Of a stretch of DNA of 64,000 nt, positions 1-11,900 are shown one piece after another. Origin of the DNA: Spirogloea muscicola (lineage: Eukaryota; Streptophyta; Zygnematophyceae; Spirogloeales; Spirogloeaceae); NCBI GenBank assembly GCA_009602725.1, contig WELB01000050.1:439816-503815 (forward strand). The letters are read 5' to 3'. Made by a program: the position numbers and the translations under genes. Within the stretch, counting starts at the first letter, position 1. Every line of letters begins with the position of its first letter. Below the pieces are notes generated by a model, which saw only the letters and a list, made by a program, of their open reading frames with translations, was not told the DNA's origin and did not search any database.

Positions 1-681
1 GGCGGCAGCGGCAGGGGCAGTGGCGGCGGCGGCGCCGGCGCCGGCGCCGGCGGCGACAGCAATGGCGGCGGTAGTCGCACCCAACGGACGAATCCTGCTG
101 CTTCCGCTCTTCGCAATCATATCCCGCAAGCAGAGGCTGGTGATCTGCAGGTTGTGCCGGAGGTGCCAACATCGGAAGTCGACCAGGGCGTACCGGCAAG
201 CGACGTCCATGTCGCCGCTGATGACTGTAACGGCCAAGATGTCGCCCCAAGCTCGAGTGAATCCACCGGCGAGTTTGTTGGCAGGCCGTTGCGACGGCGG
301 CTACACGGCGGCAGCTCAAGTCAGGCGGCTGCCAACGGCAACAAAAGCAATGGCGACACTGCGGTGGTGGCCACTGTGGCGTCCCTAAACGATGCATTGC
401 CACCTGGCCGGCAGCTGTGGACCAAGCTGGAGTGCAGCGGCGAGGCGCCGAGCCGCCGATCGTATCACGGCGCTTGCCCGCTCGCCGGCGGTTGTGCAGT
501 CCTGGTGTTTGGCGGCATGGTGGACGGTGAGCAGATGGCGCACACAGCGGCTGGGCTCAAGTTCGACGACCAGTTCTTTGTCCTGCAGCTTGTGCCGGCC
601 ACCCTGGATGCTGCTCCTGCAAGCGACAAGGATGCTGGCTTTGCAGGCATTGCCTGCCGGCAGCCGGAGTGCTTGTTGTGA
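1..681 (+). CDS. Kelch-repeat protein, C-terminal part (5' end outside window)
   Basis: One reading frame is open from base 1 to the stop at 679-681. It begins with a Gly/Ser-rich stretch and a low-complexity linker, then carries a Kelch-like blade at about 403-580: a P.(R).SYH.A motif is followed by a hydrophobic strand and a FGG turn (VLVFGG), then a hydrophilic loop and DQFFVLQLV. This is the spacing seen in Kelch/galactose-oxidase beta-propeller repeats. Only one good blade is inside the window, so the propeller must lie upstream or be spread over earlier exons. Such proteins usually act as protein-interaction scaffolds or ubiquitin-ligase adaptors, but nothing here shows a partner domain. 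The frame could instead be an exon with a splice donor before the stop. The (GGC)n run at the very start may be intron or coding. Confidence 0.55.
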   Translation, partial: GGSGRGSGGGGAGAGAGGDSNGGGSRTQRTNPAASALRNHIPQAEAGDLQVVPEVPTSEVDQGVPASDVHVAADDCNGQDVAPSSSESTGEFVGRPLRRRLHGGSSSQAAANGNKSNGDTAVVATVASLNDALPPGRQLWTKLECSGEAPSRRSYHGACPLAGGCAVLVFGGMVDGEQMAHTAAGLKFDDQFFVLQLVPATLDAAPASDKDAGFAGIACRQPECLL

Positions 682-1734
682 GGCCGTTGATCAACTTGTC
701 AAGTGCATCCGCCATGTTGAAGCATGACTTCCGACCTCTCTGCCCACCCTCCCCAAAGCCACCCAACCCCCCCAACACACACCTCCATGAAAATCTCTCT
801 AGCCACTCTGACATCTGATATGAGTGAAGCTGAACCTAGACGTCCTCAGATCCAATGTACACCCCTCGTCCCATCCCATGCTCTTCAGAAGCGTTACAGT
901 ATGTCCTCTTGACCTCCAGATAGATGCTCAAATAGTGGGCATGTATGCTTTCATGCTTGCAATTCACAAAGCTCCCTCCACGTGCTTCTCCTAATTCCCT
1001 TTTATAGGTTCCTCTGTCCACCTACAGCAAAGCCCCCAACCCCCACCTGCCCTTCACTCCTCCTTCCACTCACACCTCCTTGAATTATCTCTTATGTGGC
1101 GCCTCTTTGCAAGCCTGGTCCTTGACTCGCCAGCCACTCGTCGACCACTCCAGTTGTTCCCTTCTCCGTGTGTATGTGACAACAGGCTGACAGCTTGCTG
1201 ATACCTTGTGACCTCACCAGCACTATCAAGTGTACTCTTACAGCCCAAATCATTTACGACCTTTCTTAAGCACCCTCATATGTCATAGACTTGTGTGAAG
1301 CCGTCAGTGCCGCACTGGCGCACCTTGTGTGTGCATAGACATCTGAGCCCTGAAGCGGCTAACCCTGTGCTCAGCAGCGGACGACTGAGGTGACCATTGC
1401 ATTCATTCATTCATTGATATGACACCACCTGCACAATAACGTGCCTCACATGTAGCTGTGCGCATCAAGAATCACAATGAGGTACTTTACACCTGCAACT
1501 CAAGCCGCGCAACAGCTTGCAGCAGCTATGTTTCAGCTGAGAGCGGTTTTAAGTCTAGCAAGGTAATGAGAACTGCCACGAGTTGCAGATGGCAGTGCAT
1601 AAGATGGCTGAGCTACCAGGTCTCTCAGTGTCTTGTTGCACAGTATTAACGGCGGTGCACATTGGTATGACCCAGCAGGATCCCAACACCGGCCTATCAG
1701 CTTGCTGGAATGACCCTTTGAATCTCGTCAATTC
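682..1734. other. intergenic region, no gene seen
   Basis: No convincing coding frame or RNA gene. Short C-rich stretches occur near 745-785 and 1020-1080, and ATTC repeats at 1401-1418. It separates the Kelch-like gene from repeat copies upstream of the next gene. Confidence 0.5.
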
Positions 1735-2175
1735 TATTCGGGCTGGCTTTTCACAGCCCTTGCCCCTTTGGGAGAGCCACTTCTTCCAGTGGAGGGCGAT
1801 GGCTGTGATCGGCCAGCCCAGAAAGTTGGAAGGGGCCAGAAAGGCGCTCTATGCTTTTCCAATTTACGGCAAGAAGAAGTGGCACTCCCAATGGGGGCAA
1901 GGGCTGCGAGAGGCGAGCCCAGAACAATGTACAAGGTCTGAAAGAAATAGCTCTTCCACTATACGGCAAGAAGAAGAAGAAGAAGTGGCACTCCAAAGGC
2001 CGTGGGAGGCGAGCCCCAAAGAATGTAAACGGGTGAATGGGTCGGAAGGAGAGATACTAATCTTTAAAAAAAAGAAACGTCAGCAAGAGACTCTAAAGCA
2101 CACAAGAAAACAGGAAGCCAGAAAGCAAGCGCGGCCAGATTGACTGGTGGCTGGGAGAGGCCAGAGCTGCACTGA
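1735..2175. repeat. cluster of LINE-type 3' tail fragments
   Basis: At least five partial copies of the window's commonest repeat lie here in both orientations. A plus copy is at 1735-1790 (hairpin arms GGGCTG at 1740-1745 and CAGCCC at 1754-1759). Minus copies follow at about 1790-1830, 1876-1950, 1985-2040 and 2130-2165, recognised by GGCTGTGA..GGCCAGCCC followed by AAGGTCTGAAAG. The cluster ends about 400 bases before the ATG of the membrane protein gene. Confidence 0.7.
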
Positions 2176-2466
2176 CGACTGATGAGCTGACTTGCCCTCA
2201 CCGACGGAGCGCTCGCTCATCGACAAATTGGCATCGTGAAAAACGGTAAGGGAGGGGGGCCAGTGTCCTCTGCGGGGCGCGCACCGCAGTGGAGGGCCCT
2301 GCCGCCCCACCGGCGAAGTAGCGGTGCGGGGGCTCGGCCCCGTTCGTCGGGTCGTGTGCCGTCGAGGCTCATACTGTAATGCGGTCGGCTTGCGAACCCC
2401 GTCCCGTCCCCCGCCCCCGCGCCGCCGACGGTACCCGCAGAGGACACCCCGGTGACATCAGCCGCC

Positions 2467-2560
2467 CCGCAGCCCCGCCGCCCCCTCCGCCGCCGCCGCC
2501 GCCGCCACGCCCGCCGCGGAACCCGCCGCAAAACCCGGNCGGCGGCGGCGGCGGCGGCCC
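2467..2560. repeat. (CCG/CGG)n tract with one undetermined base
   Basis: A run of CCG and then CGG triplets containing a single n at 2539 lies just before the ATG at 2567. The same association of a CGG run with a lone n occurs near 17336. It probably marks a poorly assembled triplet tract in a 5' untranslated region. Confidence 0.7.
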
Positions 2561-2566
2561 CCAGCC

Positions 2567-5500
2567 ATGGCGCTGAGCTGCCCGCCGGGCTACTACGCCC
2601 CTCCGGGCGCCAGCGACTGCCGCCTGGTACGCCCCATTCCGCCCGTCTGCCGCCTGCCTTCCCACTCGTTAGCGCAGAAGGCTGGGCATTGGTTGGAGTC
2701 CCTCGTTAGCGGCAAGCCGGGAGGCCTGGCATTGGATGGAGTCGCTCTTGGCGGCAGGCCGGCGGTCCAAGTGTGTCAGCTCGGGGGCGAGCGGCCGCAC
2801 GTAGTGGGAGGAGCGAGCAGCCTTTGCTCGTGGCGGCGAGCTTGCGGTCTTGCCCCGCTGCCGTGGTCACGGGCCCCCGTCGTGGCCGTTGTCATTGCCG
2901 TGGCCGTCATTGCGGCCATGGCCGTCATTGTGGCCAAGGCCGTGGCCACAATCATTGGCCTCGTTAGCCTTGCTCCATTGCTTCGCTGCATGTCTTGCGC
3001 TCGTTACCGCTGCTCACCATCCTCCTCCCGCCTTGCGGCACACCAGTTCCAGCCGTATGACCCGAAGACCCACGTCCCGGAGCCGGAGGCCAGCGACTAC
3101 TTCTTCCGGCCCAAAGTGCGGCTGTCGACGTACAGCACGGATACCAACGCGCAGACCATCTTCTTCGTCGTCACCATCATCCTCATGATCCTCTGGCTCA
3201 TCCCGCCGCTCTTCGTGCTGCGCTACCTGCCCCTCGACGATGGCCGCAGCTTCGGGTTCCGGCTGCGGTACTGGCTCACGCGCCTCGACCGCCGCTACGC
3301 CCGCCGGCACTGGCTGGTCTGCTCTCCCAGTCCTCTCCTTGCACTCTGCTTTCCTACTGTGGGCTGTCCATTGCTAGGAGCTTACTCCAATGGCGACCCT
3401 CATCAACTTCCTAATGACTACTTCGAGTGAGCCCTTTGGCGAGCCTGCTCAAGTGTCACCCCCCATGCCTGCGCAGGAGGAGCAGAAGGTGCAGGTGAAG
3501 CGCCGCACGGAGCTCGGCGGCACGTGCTCCGTCGTGAGCCTCATCTTCTTCTTCGGCATCGGAGCAGGGTAGGCTCCGCAGACCTCCTCCCCTCCGCCTC
3601 TTGTCACTCTGCCCTCAACCCTTGCCCACCCTCTTTCTGCCCCTTTGCTGGACTACATTTGCCTGACAGTCCTCATGCGTGCATCATGCAGGCTGGTGTA
3701 CGATTATGCAGTCAATGGCAATGTCACGCAGCAGCAGGTGGTTCCAGCGCAAGGGAAAGATGTGAGATCATTTGCCAACAATCTCGAGTTCAACATCACA
3801 GCAGTCAGCGGCATGCGGTGCAGCCAGTGGCGCTATGTCGGGGCGCAGGTCGGCATTTCGGGCCTGCAGGGCGAGCAACGCGACTTTAACAACGATCTCG
3901 TGACTATCCAGTGTGCGGACACCCCAGAGGTTGGACGTACGCCTCCTCCCTTGCTCGCATCCAGATGCCATGGCAGCTGCTGGTCGACCTCTGTCGCCCT
4001 CAGCGCTATGCTGGCCAGATTTTATGTCCATCAGTCTTGGTACTGACGGCCTTGCCTTTGTGGTGGGGAGCGCAGGGCCCACGTATGAATGTTGAGTGCC
4101 CAAGCTGCCAGCCGTACTATGACAACTACTACGTCACTTGGGAGTTTGTGGACGAGCCTGGCCTGCCTGCAGCCGCCGTTGGCTTCGACTTCTACGTCAC
4201 CGCGCGCGGGCGCGACAAGCACAACAAACTGTCAAAGCAGCGCAGCGTAACGTACGGTCAGGTGAAAGCTTCTCCCGCGTCCTTCTCCTCCATGACCTTT
4301 CCTTGCTTTGCCTTCCTGCACCCACTACTTTGCCTCTGCTACTCCGAGTTCTCCTCTATATGACTTGCCATGCTTCTTGTGCATCTGAAGGTATAGCCAA
4401 TTTTGCAAACCATTCATAAGAACTTTCATGAACAAGCTTACATAAAGAACATACAAGATGGAGCCCTGACAAGCTCCTCCACACTGTCTGCGGTGGCGGC
4501 TGCGCTCTTGCAGGTGAAAGCAGGCTCCAATGGCACTTTCGCGCCAGACGCGACACTGCGGGGCAATCAGAGCAGCATACTGCACTTCCGCCTGCTGCCG
4601 CACCGCTTCAAGGAGCACAACAACCTGAAGCAGATGCAGGTCACATTCCACCAGTTCACTTCGGGGTCGTATTCAACCAGCATGGCAGACCTGGCGACGG
4701 CCCTGGCGTCGCCCTCCGGTGGCCGAGTGCGCGTCACCATGCGGGTTGAGATATTGTCCTCTTATATAGCTGAGACACACACCAACAGCAACCTCGACCA
4801 GGGTCCCTGTACGTATAGCGCCTCCACTTCCCTTCCCTCCGCATAAAAGGACGACATGACGCCATCCCTTCCCCATCTGTCTGTTCCCAGTAGCATGTTG
4901 CCTGCCTTGCTATCAGTGGCCACTCGTTTGTGTACCTGCACGCTGCTGCTTACCGCACATGCTCGGTCACTATTGCTGCCAGTCCTGGAGTATGACTGCT
5001 CCTTCCTGTCGGGCTAGCTTGGACTGACACGGCCTCCAACCTACGGCGTGACTGTGCGGCTGCACAGTGACCTTCCTTGCCAAGATTGGCGGTGTCTACA
5101 TCATCAGCATCACGGTTTTCGCGCTGATCCAGCTGCAGGTGTGCACAGCTTTGCAGCAACTAAAGCCCCTTGGAGACCTTATAGTCAAGCAGCACGCATG
5201 TGGTGACTGCAGCCGGCATTTCATCGCCCGCACGACTGCACGCCTATGCTCAATAGCCATTCCCAAAGTCCTTTCACTTTCTTGGCATGGGTCCTCAGCT
5301 GTGCACTCTTCTCTCTCTCTCTCTCTCTCCTGCAGATGGAGCTGCACATGTACTTCTTCCGGCACGAATACAAGATGATCAACAAGCTGCACAACAAGCG
5401 TACTGCGCGCAAGCGCTGGCACAAGGTGCTCACAGGCACTGCCCCATGTTCAATCTTAGATGGGGAATTCGTCTCGCATGTGACACATCAACTTCTGCCC

Positions 5501-7450
5501 CTCCAGTTAGTTCCACTGATTCAGAAGGGCCGGTGTCTCGCAATCACCTGAGTGGCTTGCTAGCTTGACTTGCCTACTTTGTGACCTGCATGGTGTTGGT
5601 GATAGTACTGGCTTCTGACGTCCAGCCCTGCTGGGGGCGCTGCTATGCAGCTGCGTGTGTATGTGCTGTATGGCTTCCGGTGGCACCGCATGGAGGACGA
5701 GCTGCTGTTGTCCATGCGCTCAAGCATCGACCCCCCTGGCAAGGAGAATGTGATGTCGTTACCAGTGGCCGCTCTTGACGGCGGCAGCCTGAATGGAGAC
5801 AGCAAGAAGGCTCACACGGCGGACGACTCCACCAAGGACGGCCTTCGGAAGAGGAGCATTGCGCGCAGCAGCTTTGGGTCCACATTGGAATCGTCTGAAG
5901 GGGCGCCTACGTCAGAACGGATCCAGCTGCTGGCGCAGCCCAAGGCCCTCGGTGCGGGCCTCAAGCATGAGGATCGCACCACACTCCAGAAGATGTTCCG
6001 GCATGTCAACAAGCACAGTGGAAGGGTACTCTCTTGCCCTGCACAGACAGATCTGAGCCAATTATCCAAACTTCGGTTGCGCAGAAGTGAGATTGAGATA
6101 TTGGAGGTTTAACACACACATGCTTAATTGCTCACAAGTAGATGAGATACCTGCTGCTGTTGGCTTCTCCAGAAGGTGCAATTTAATTGGAGAGAAAGGA
6201 GGAGCTATCCTATCCATAGACAGAGGTTCTAGGGCAGGTATGCTGATCTGAAGTCTGTCTTGTACACATACCACGTAAATACTGATAGACAAATGTCAAT
6301 ATTGCCTCAGGAGGGAGTATGGGCGAAGGACTTGCCGTATGAGGAAGACATGAAAGTGCCAGGTGTAGGACCGACAGCTACTGGCGACCCCGCGCCGGCT
6401 GCGACTCCTGTTTACAAGCAGATGGTACTGCTGGAGCCCAAGCGCAGAGGTTTTGACAGGGCTGTGTCATCCATTGGCAACACCGTCATCTCACCCATCA
6501 CTGCCCTCAAGGCGGCTTCACTGAATGTATTTAGCCCAACCTCCTTGACGTCCATTTCACACTGTGATGAAGCTGTGCATCCTGCATGAATGCTAGTCAC
6601 AGCTAGGCTCTTCTTCTGACCCTACCTGGAAGATGCTCGCTTAACATGTCATCTGAGTGGGTCGTGCAATCATATACCTTAGCTGTCTCTGCAGATAAGA
6701 CCAAACTTGCCGCACGTCCATTTCCATGGGAGGACGCCGCATGTTATTGTTCCCAGCATTCAGACGCCCGACGAAATCGAGGCTGACAAGGTTGGGGAAG
6801 ATGGGAAGAGGGCCCCCTTCAAGCGCAAGCGGCTCAACCAGAAAGTGTGGGGCAGTGCATCATCTCACAAGGGCTCTCTGGTGCGCCAAAATCGCTTGCC
6901 ATCGTGGATCCCACACAAGGACCCACTTCCTCGCGTGCCAGGTGCATACTTCTCACCTGCGCTTCATCTGATCTTGACAAGACATTCATGAGCCCGGTGC
7001 TCCTCTGAAAGCATGGCCATGCAGATTACAATCTCAACAATAAGGAAGTGAGAGCAGATGCTCACTAAGTAATTTGAGTTTTTCAGTGACATGAGTCCCT
7101 GAATTTGATCCTGTGCCCTTATCAGAAATGGAAATCCCTGTGGATGGTGAGGAAGAAATTGACGACACTCCTCCTGACAAGTAAGTATGACCGCCAATAC
7201 CACAGTGCACACAAATATTCGTTTACGTTGTTAATTGTTTTCATTGTGCACCAGGTCATGTGGTATAAGTTCAAGCGGCTGCATGAGCATTAACAATATT
7301 CTAGCTGATCTGTGTGTTGTCAGGTTGGCCATGTACAACTATTGCGTGGACCTGTATGATTACAATCGCCGTTTCCGTGACGACTTCCTTCGGGCGGAGT
7401 CCATGTTGGAAAATGTCATCCAGCGCTTCCGGCCACACAGTGACCTTTAG
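2567..7450 (+). CDS. multi-exon transmembrane protein, family not recognised
   Basis: Splicing by eye gives 13 exons: 2567-2626, 3047-3316, 3477-3568, 3692-3929, 4076-4261, 4514-4808, 5068-5138, 5336-5425, 5651-6025, 6311-6526, 6695-6941, 7126-7180 and 7324-7450. They are in phase and encode about 773 residues. The N-terminus carries a CPPGYY motif like cysteine-rich extracellular repeats. Hydrophobic segments follow: one in exon 2 (IFFVVTIILMILWLIPPLFV), one at the exon 3/4 join (VSLIFFFGIGAGLVYDYAV) and one in exon 7 (VYIISITVFALIQLQ). Between the second and third is a predicted exposed domain of about 240 residues with a CxxC pair. After the last segment comes a basic RTARKRWHK stretch and a long hydrophilic tail rich in acidic and basic patches, ending near DYNRRFRDDFLRAE. 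The layout suggests a surface or endomembrane receptor-like or scaffold protein. I cannot name a family. The ATG is the first in frame and sits after the CCG-rich leader. Confidence 0.8.
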
Positions 7451-8059
7451 TCTGCACATTCGTGCCCTTTGCTATGCGAGCATATCTTGTCCTCATTGAT
7501 ATATATGCAGGTCTGCAGATGTCCCTTGGGTTAGAGGGATCTTCTTGTTACTCTTAGTTTGTGTTCCTTCCTTTGCACAATGTAAAAAGCTTGTAGCCAC
7601 GTCCTTGGTCCACATATTGTATTGCTGGCAAGGTATCAGGCTAGATTTGTAGGCAAGCAAGTCAAGAGGTAACATAGGTGATACGAATTCGTCTCATTGT
7701 GACCCAGCCGTAGCATTATCAGCTGCTCTACAGTCAGCGGCATTGTAATCGACTGTGATTACGCTGATGAACAGCCTTTCGATCCATCGGTGCCGCTGCA
7801 TGCAAGCCGCCAATGCCTCTTGACCACGGCGACCTTGGTTACAAGGGAAGGGGGATCCCACTTGGGGCAAGCTACAATCCTGCAAGTGCAGGTGTCACTC
7901 GTCAACGTGAGCCACGTTGTGTTGGGAAGCAGGCTATTGCTGCTCATTTTCGTCAGAGATTGCAGCTAGCCCATTGTGGAGAAAGGTGGCGCTTGGTGCA
8001 TTGCGGTTGTGGCTTTGGGGCCATATGCGCATGTGTCCACGGTCAAGGTGGATGGCTTT
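7451..8059. other. intergenic region, no gene seen
   Basis: This is 3' flank of the membrane protein gene. I see no coding frame with family resemblance, no RNA gene and no clear repeat. Confidence 0.5.
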
Positions 8060-8390
8060 ATGGCTCCAATGCCGCCCGGTCGCTTGCTCAAGTGCTCAGG
8101 ATGCGCCTGGCCATCCCCCTGCAGAGATCCCTTGCCTTCGCCGTTCGCTGGCGTGCAGGCCGCGCCTTGGCTGCTGCCTCCGAGTCCCGTCAGGGCAACG
8201 CCTTTCCGCTCCATAGCTATGTTCGGCTTGCACTTACTAACTAGAGGTTAATGGGAGCCCACTTGCTTATTGTTATCATAATTGTCGTCTTATTAGAGGT
8301 TGGTATCTTTGCTGTTTGGCGCCATTCGGCCCATCTCGGACCTTGTCCATAACTCTGGGCTGGCCTCTCACTGCCACTGCCGTCAATTTG
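8060..8390 (+). repeat. LINE 3'-end copy (terminal peptide plus tail)
   Basis: The first part, to 8250, encodes the recurrent terminal peptide of the local LINE family (RMRLAIPLQRSLA, AGRALAAAS, then a decayed version of the LTRGY end). The tail follows, with GCGCCATTCGGCCC, GACCTTGTCC and the hairpin core GGGCTGGCCTCTCA at about 8350-8375. It lies about 550 bases upstream of the GRDP ATG. Confidence 0.7.
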
Positions 8391-8933
8391 GATGTTTCCA
8401 ATGTTTCCATCATTTAAACATCGGCAGAGCGGATCCAGACGCCGAGTGCCGTTGACCACCGACCGTTGACTGCTCTGAGCGTGGACTGGCAGGGCGGACT
8501 CTGTCCCGCTCGTTTGTCGCGAAGCGAGGGGGGTGGGAGGGTGGAGCTGCGGAAGCTTCGCCCGCAAACGGCGGCTGGCCGTGCCGTCAACGAGATTTCT
8601 TGACCGATCGGTGTTCCCACATTGTTGCGGGAGCGGAGGGAGCCATCCGAAGGGTGCCTTGATGAGGTCCCGAGATAACGGCGGGCCGCCGAGATGACGG
8701 CGGCTCCCGGGGAGCTCTCTGGACTCGTGACGACTCCTGAGCAGGACCAGGCGACGCCACTGCGCCCGCGACGCGCGGCGGAGAGCGCGGCGCGCGAGCC
8801 AGGCCCGGCGGCGCGGCGGCGGAGGTNGCGACGGCAGGGGCTGCTCACAGCTCGACGGCCACGATAGGACCAGCTCGCGGGGCCTGGCTCCGACGGGGAA
8901 CCCCCGCGGAGCACACGGCGGCGCAACGTCGTG

Positions 8934-11900
8934 ATGAGCCGCCCGGGCGCCGCCAGGCCCTCCAAGGATGCGACGGCGGCGGCCCGCGCGGCTGCCGAGG
9001 GCATCCGCGTCAGCGTGGACCTCCTGGAGCTGGCGAGGCGGCAGCTGCGCTTCCTGGCGGCGGTCGACCGCTTCCCCAGCCTCCACGGCGACGGCCCGGT
9101 CGTTGCCAATGCCGTGAGGAGGTGCGACCGCGAGTCGCTGAAGCCATATGCAATGGCCAGCTCATTAAGGACAGGAGGCCATCTCATTAGTATCCTTGCT
9201 ATCCTCGCTTATTTGCTAAGACAATCGCGGGTCCATCTGTTGTATTATGAAAGTTGCATCATGCCGTGACTACTATTGGAGGACCCTCTGCTGCATATCC
9301 ACGTTATTGATTGCACTCGAACTTGCGGGCCAGGTACGAGCAGTGCTGGATGCCCATGCTGGCGGCCTGTCCAGATGCGGAGGAGCTCCTGCCGCCGCTC
9401 GACGTGCACTGGATCTGGCACTGTCACATGCTGGCGCCGGTAAGATGATGTGCATCTCCATAGTGCTCAGTGCTCGTAGCTGCACTAGCTCCTGCACCGA
9501 GGAGGTGCACACTGATCCTACATTCGTGATCAAGTGGTGCGCTCGAGGCTGGAAGTTGAGCATACGAAGACACTAGTCAGCAATGCATGACTACGAGTCT
9601 TACTATTTCATTGCGCCGCCAACCGTCCTGCGCAGCTTGCTTACAACAAGGACTGCCAGGCCTCCTTTCAAAGGGTCATGAATATGACCTCAATTGCTCC
9701 CGAGCGAGAGACTGCAGCAAGAGACGCTGCAATCAAGCTCTGGGAGCAGCAGTATCCCGAGGAGCCTTACTGGCCAGAGCTGGACGCGCTGAAGCTGGGA
9801 GCTGGAAACGATCAGTATGTGCAACAAACAAAGTTTGAGTACAACCTGACACGGGCGGTGTCACGTCAGAGTCCGTTCTATCATCAGGTGATCAATGCAA
9901 AGGCCACTGTGATGCATGTACGACATTGTATGGAAGTCTGCTGCATGTCAAAGGAGTTTGCCATAGAGAGAGAGGTACTGCAGCTGTCAACAAAAGAATA
10001 ACTTGTTGGTAGTCGTCATAAGCACGTGCCAAGGACGTCATCCTCATGTGGCCCCTTCTGCGGAGCAGGTGTCGAGGCCCCACATGGGGGACAGCAGCTA
10101 CTTGAAGATCTCAATGGCGCGCTACAAGTCTTTTCTCTACCTTCTTCAGGTCACTGGAGGGAAGTCGTTTTGCGTTCCAACCTATGACATTGACCTGATG
10201 TGGCATGCTCACCAGGTCTGTGCTCCCTCGTTATCTTCATGAAGGTCTTGTTGGATATCGTCCCCGTTAGGGTGTCAGCCCTGAGATATGTGAACACATT
10301 TAGTGGCATCACCTCTTTGTGTTGCTTGACTTCACATATGCTTGCACAAGAATGATGCTGTAAGGAAGCAGTGGACACAAAGCTTGAGGTGCAGGAAGTC
10401 TCACCTGAGTACAACTGCTTGGTCTTTGTCCAGCTATCCCCAGTTGCTTATGCTCAGGATACCACGGAGCTTCTTGGCAGGATCCTTGACCATGATGACA
10501 CTGACAGCGAAGATGCCGAGGGCCAGGAGAGACTTGACACGGCCTTCCAGAGCACTCAAGAATTATGGGAGGCCACATTTGGAACGACTTATGAGAGGGC
10601 AGGAGCCATGCGATGTGCAGACCACGTGCTGGGGGTGCCACTGAGTTGGCTCGCACCTGCTCAGCCTATCAATGTCAATGCCGCTTATGGCTTGTCCTCA
10701 AGGCAGCTTGTGAAGGTTTGTTTGCGCTGACCTCAAGTGATGCCTGCCTTCGATGAAGTGCTATTCATCACTTTCATTGCTGTAATCAATGAATAGACAT
10801 TAGCTGATCTGCTATGGCTGGGCTGCACTTTTCAAGAACCAATGAGAATGTCAAATTTCTGTTGCTCCAGGTATACATGGCCATCAAGGAGGCGCGCAAT
10901 GTGCCAGGTGTCACCAAGCTTGGTCCATTATTTGTGCAGATTAGGTCGGCATTCAGGTGTAGTCGGCTGGTGCTTGAAACCAAGGAATCAAATGAGCGAG
11001 CTCCACCCCAGTGGGGACAGGCCTTTGCCTTCCAAGTGAGTGCAGTAAGAAGTACAATGCTCTGTGTCCTCCTTGTGCTTGCTCTTTACTACTTCAAAGT
11101 ACGTCAAGTAAGTCATACTATAGTATTAATGTCGACATGTGGCAAGTGCTACTGCTGAGCTATGCTGCATTCAATCTGGTCAGCTTGATCCGTTATCCTT
11201 CGCACGTAACGCTTGACGAGCCTCTTCACAGGCAGAGCTTGCAACAAGGGGCCTCGTTCTTGAACTCCGCTCTCGACCCACTGGCATTTTCAAGGGCCTA
11301 AAGAAGTCAAAGCTTGTGGGCTCTGCTTCCTTGGATTGGAACTCCTTGCTAAGTACGCCAACAATGTCTGTTGACGACTTCATCCAGCTGTCCTCCGAGC
11401 CTGCCAAAGTACGTCATAGTCACTGTGAACAAAATTATGTCATCCTCATCCCTATCTCCACCATCCTGTATGGAGCTGCTTGCATTAAGCATGTAGAGTC
11501 AAGGTCTGACGGGTGCCATTTTGGATCTTTTCGCAGACAGAGAAACTCTTAAGTGATTCAGGCCCTGGTCTCCTCATATCTGCATCAATCACCCCACCTG
11601 TGCAAGGCCCCCACCTTCTCATGCAGGTCAGAGAGTGTGCTTTGACGATGTGCTTCAAGCTGTTGGCAGTTGTTAAGCTGGGTTAGTACTTCATGCTGGA
11701 GTTATACATGTCTGGGGACTCAGCGATGAAGTAACATAACAGGAAGTCATGTCCTGACAACTGGAGGCTGACTGTTTGTACAGACTGCAGCTAAGGCCAC
11801 AGATGACGAAGGAGTCAGGCTCTCCTCCAAGTTGGCCCTGGCTACAAAGCGGACGCAAGAAGGCAGGTGGATGGCGGGGACGGTTGTGGACCACACACAT

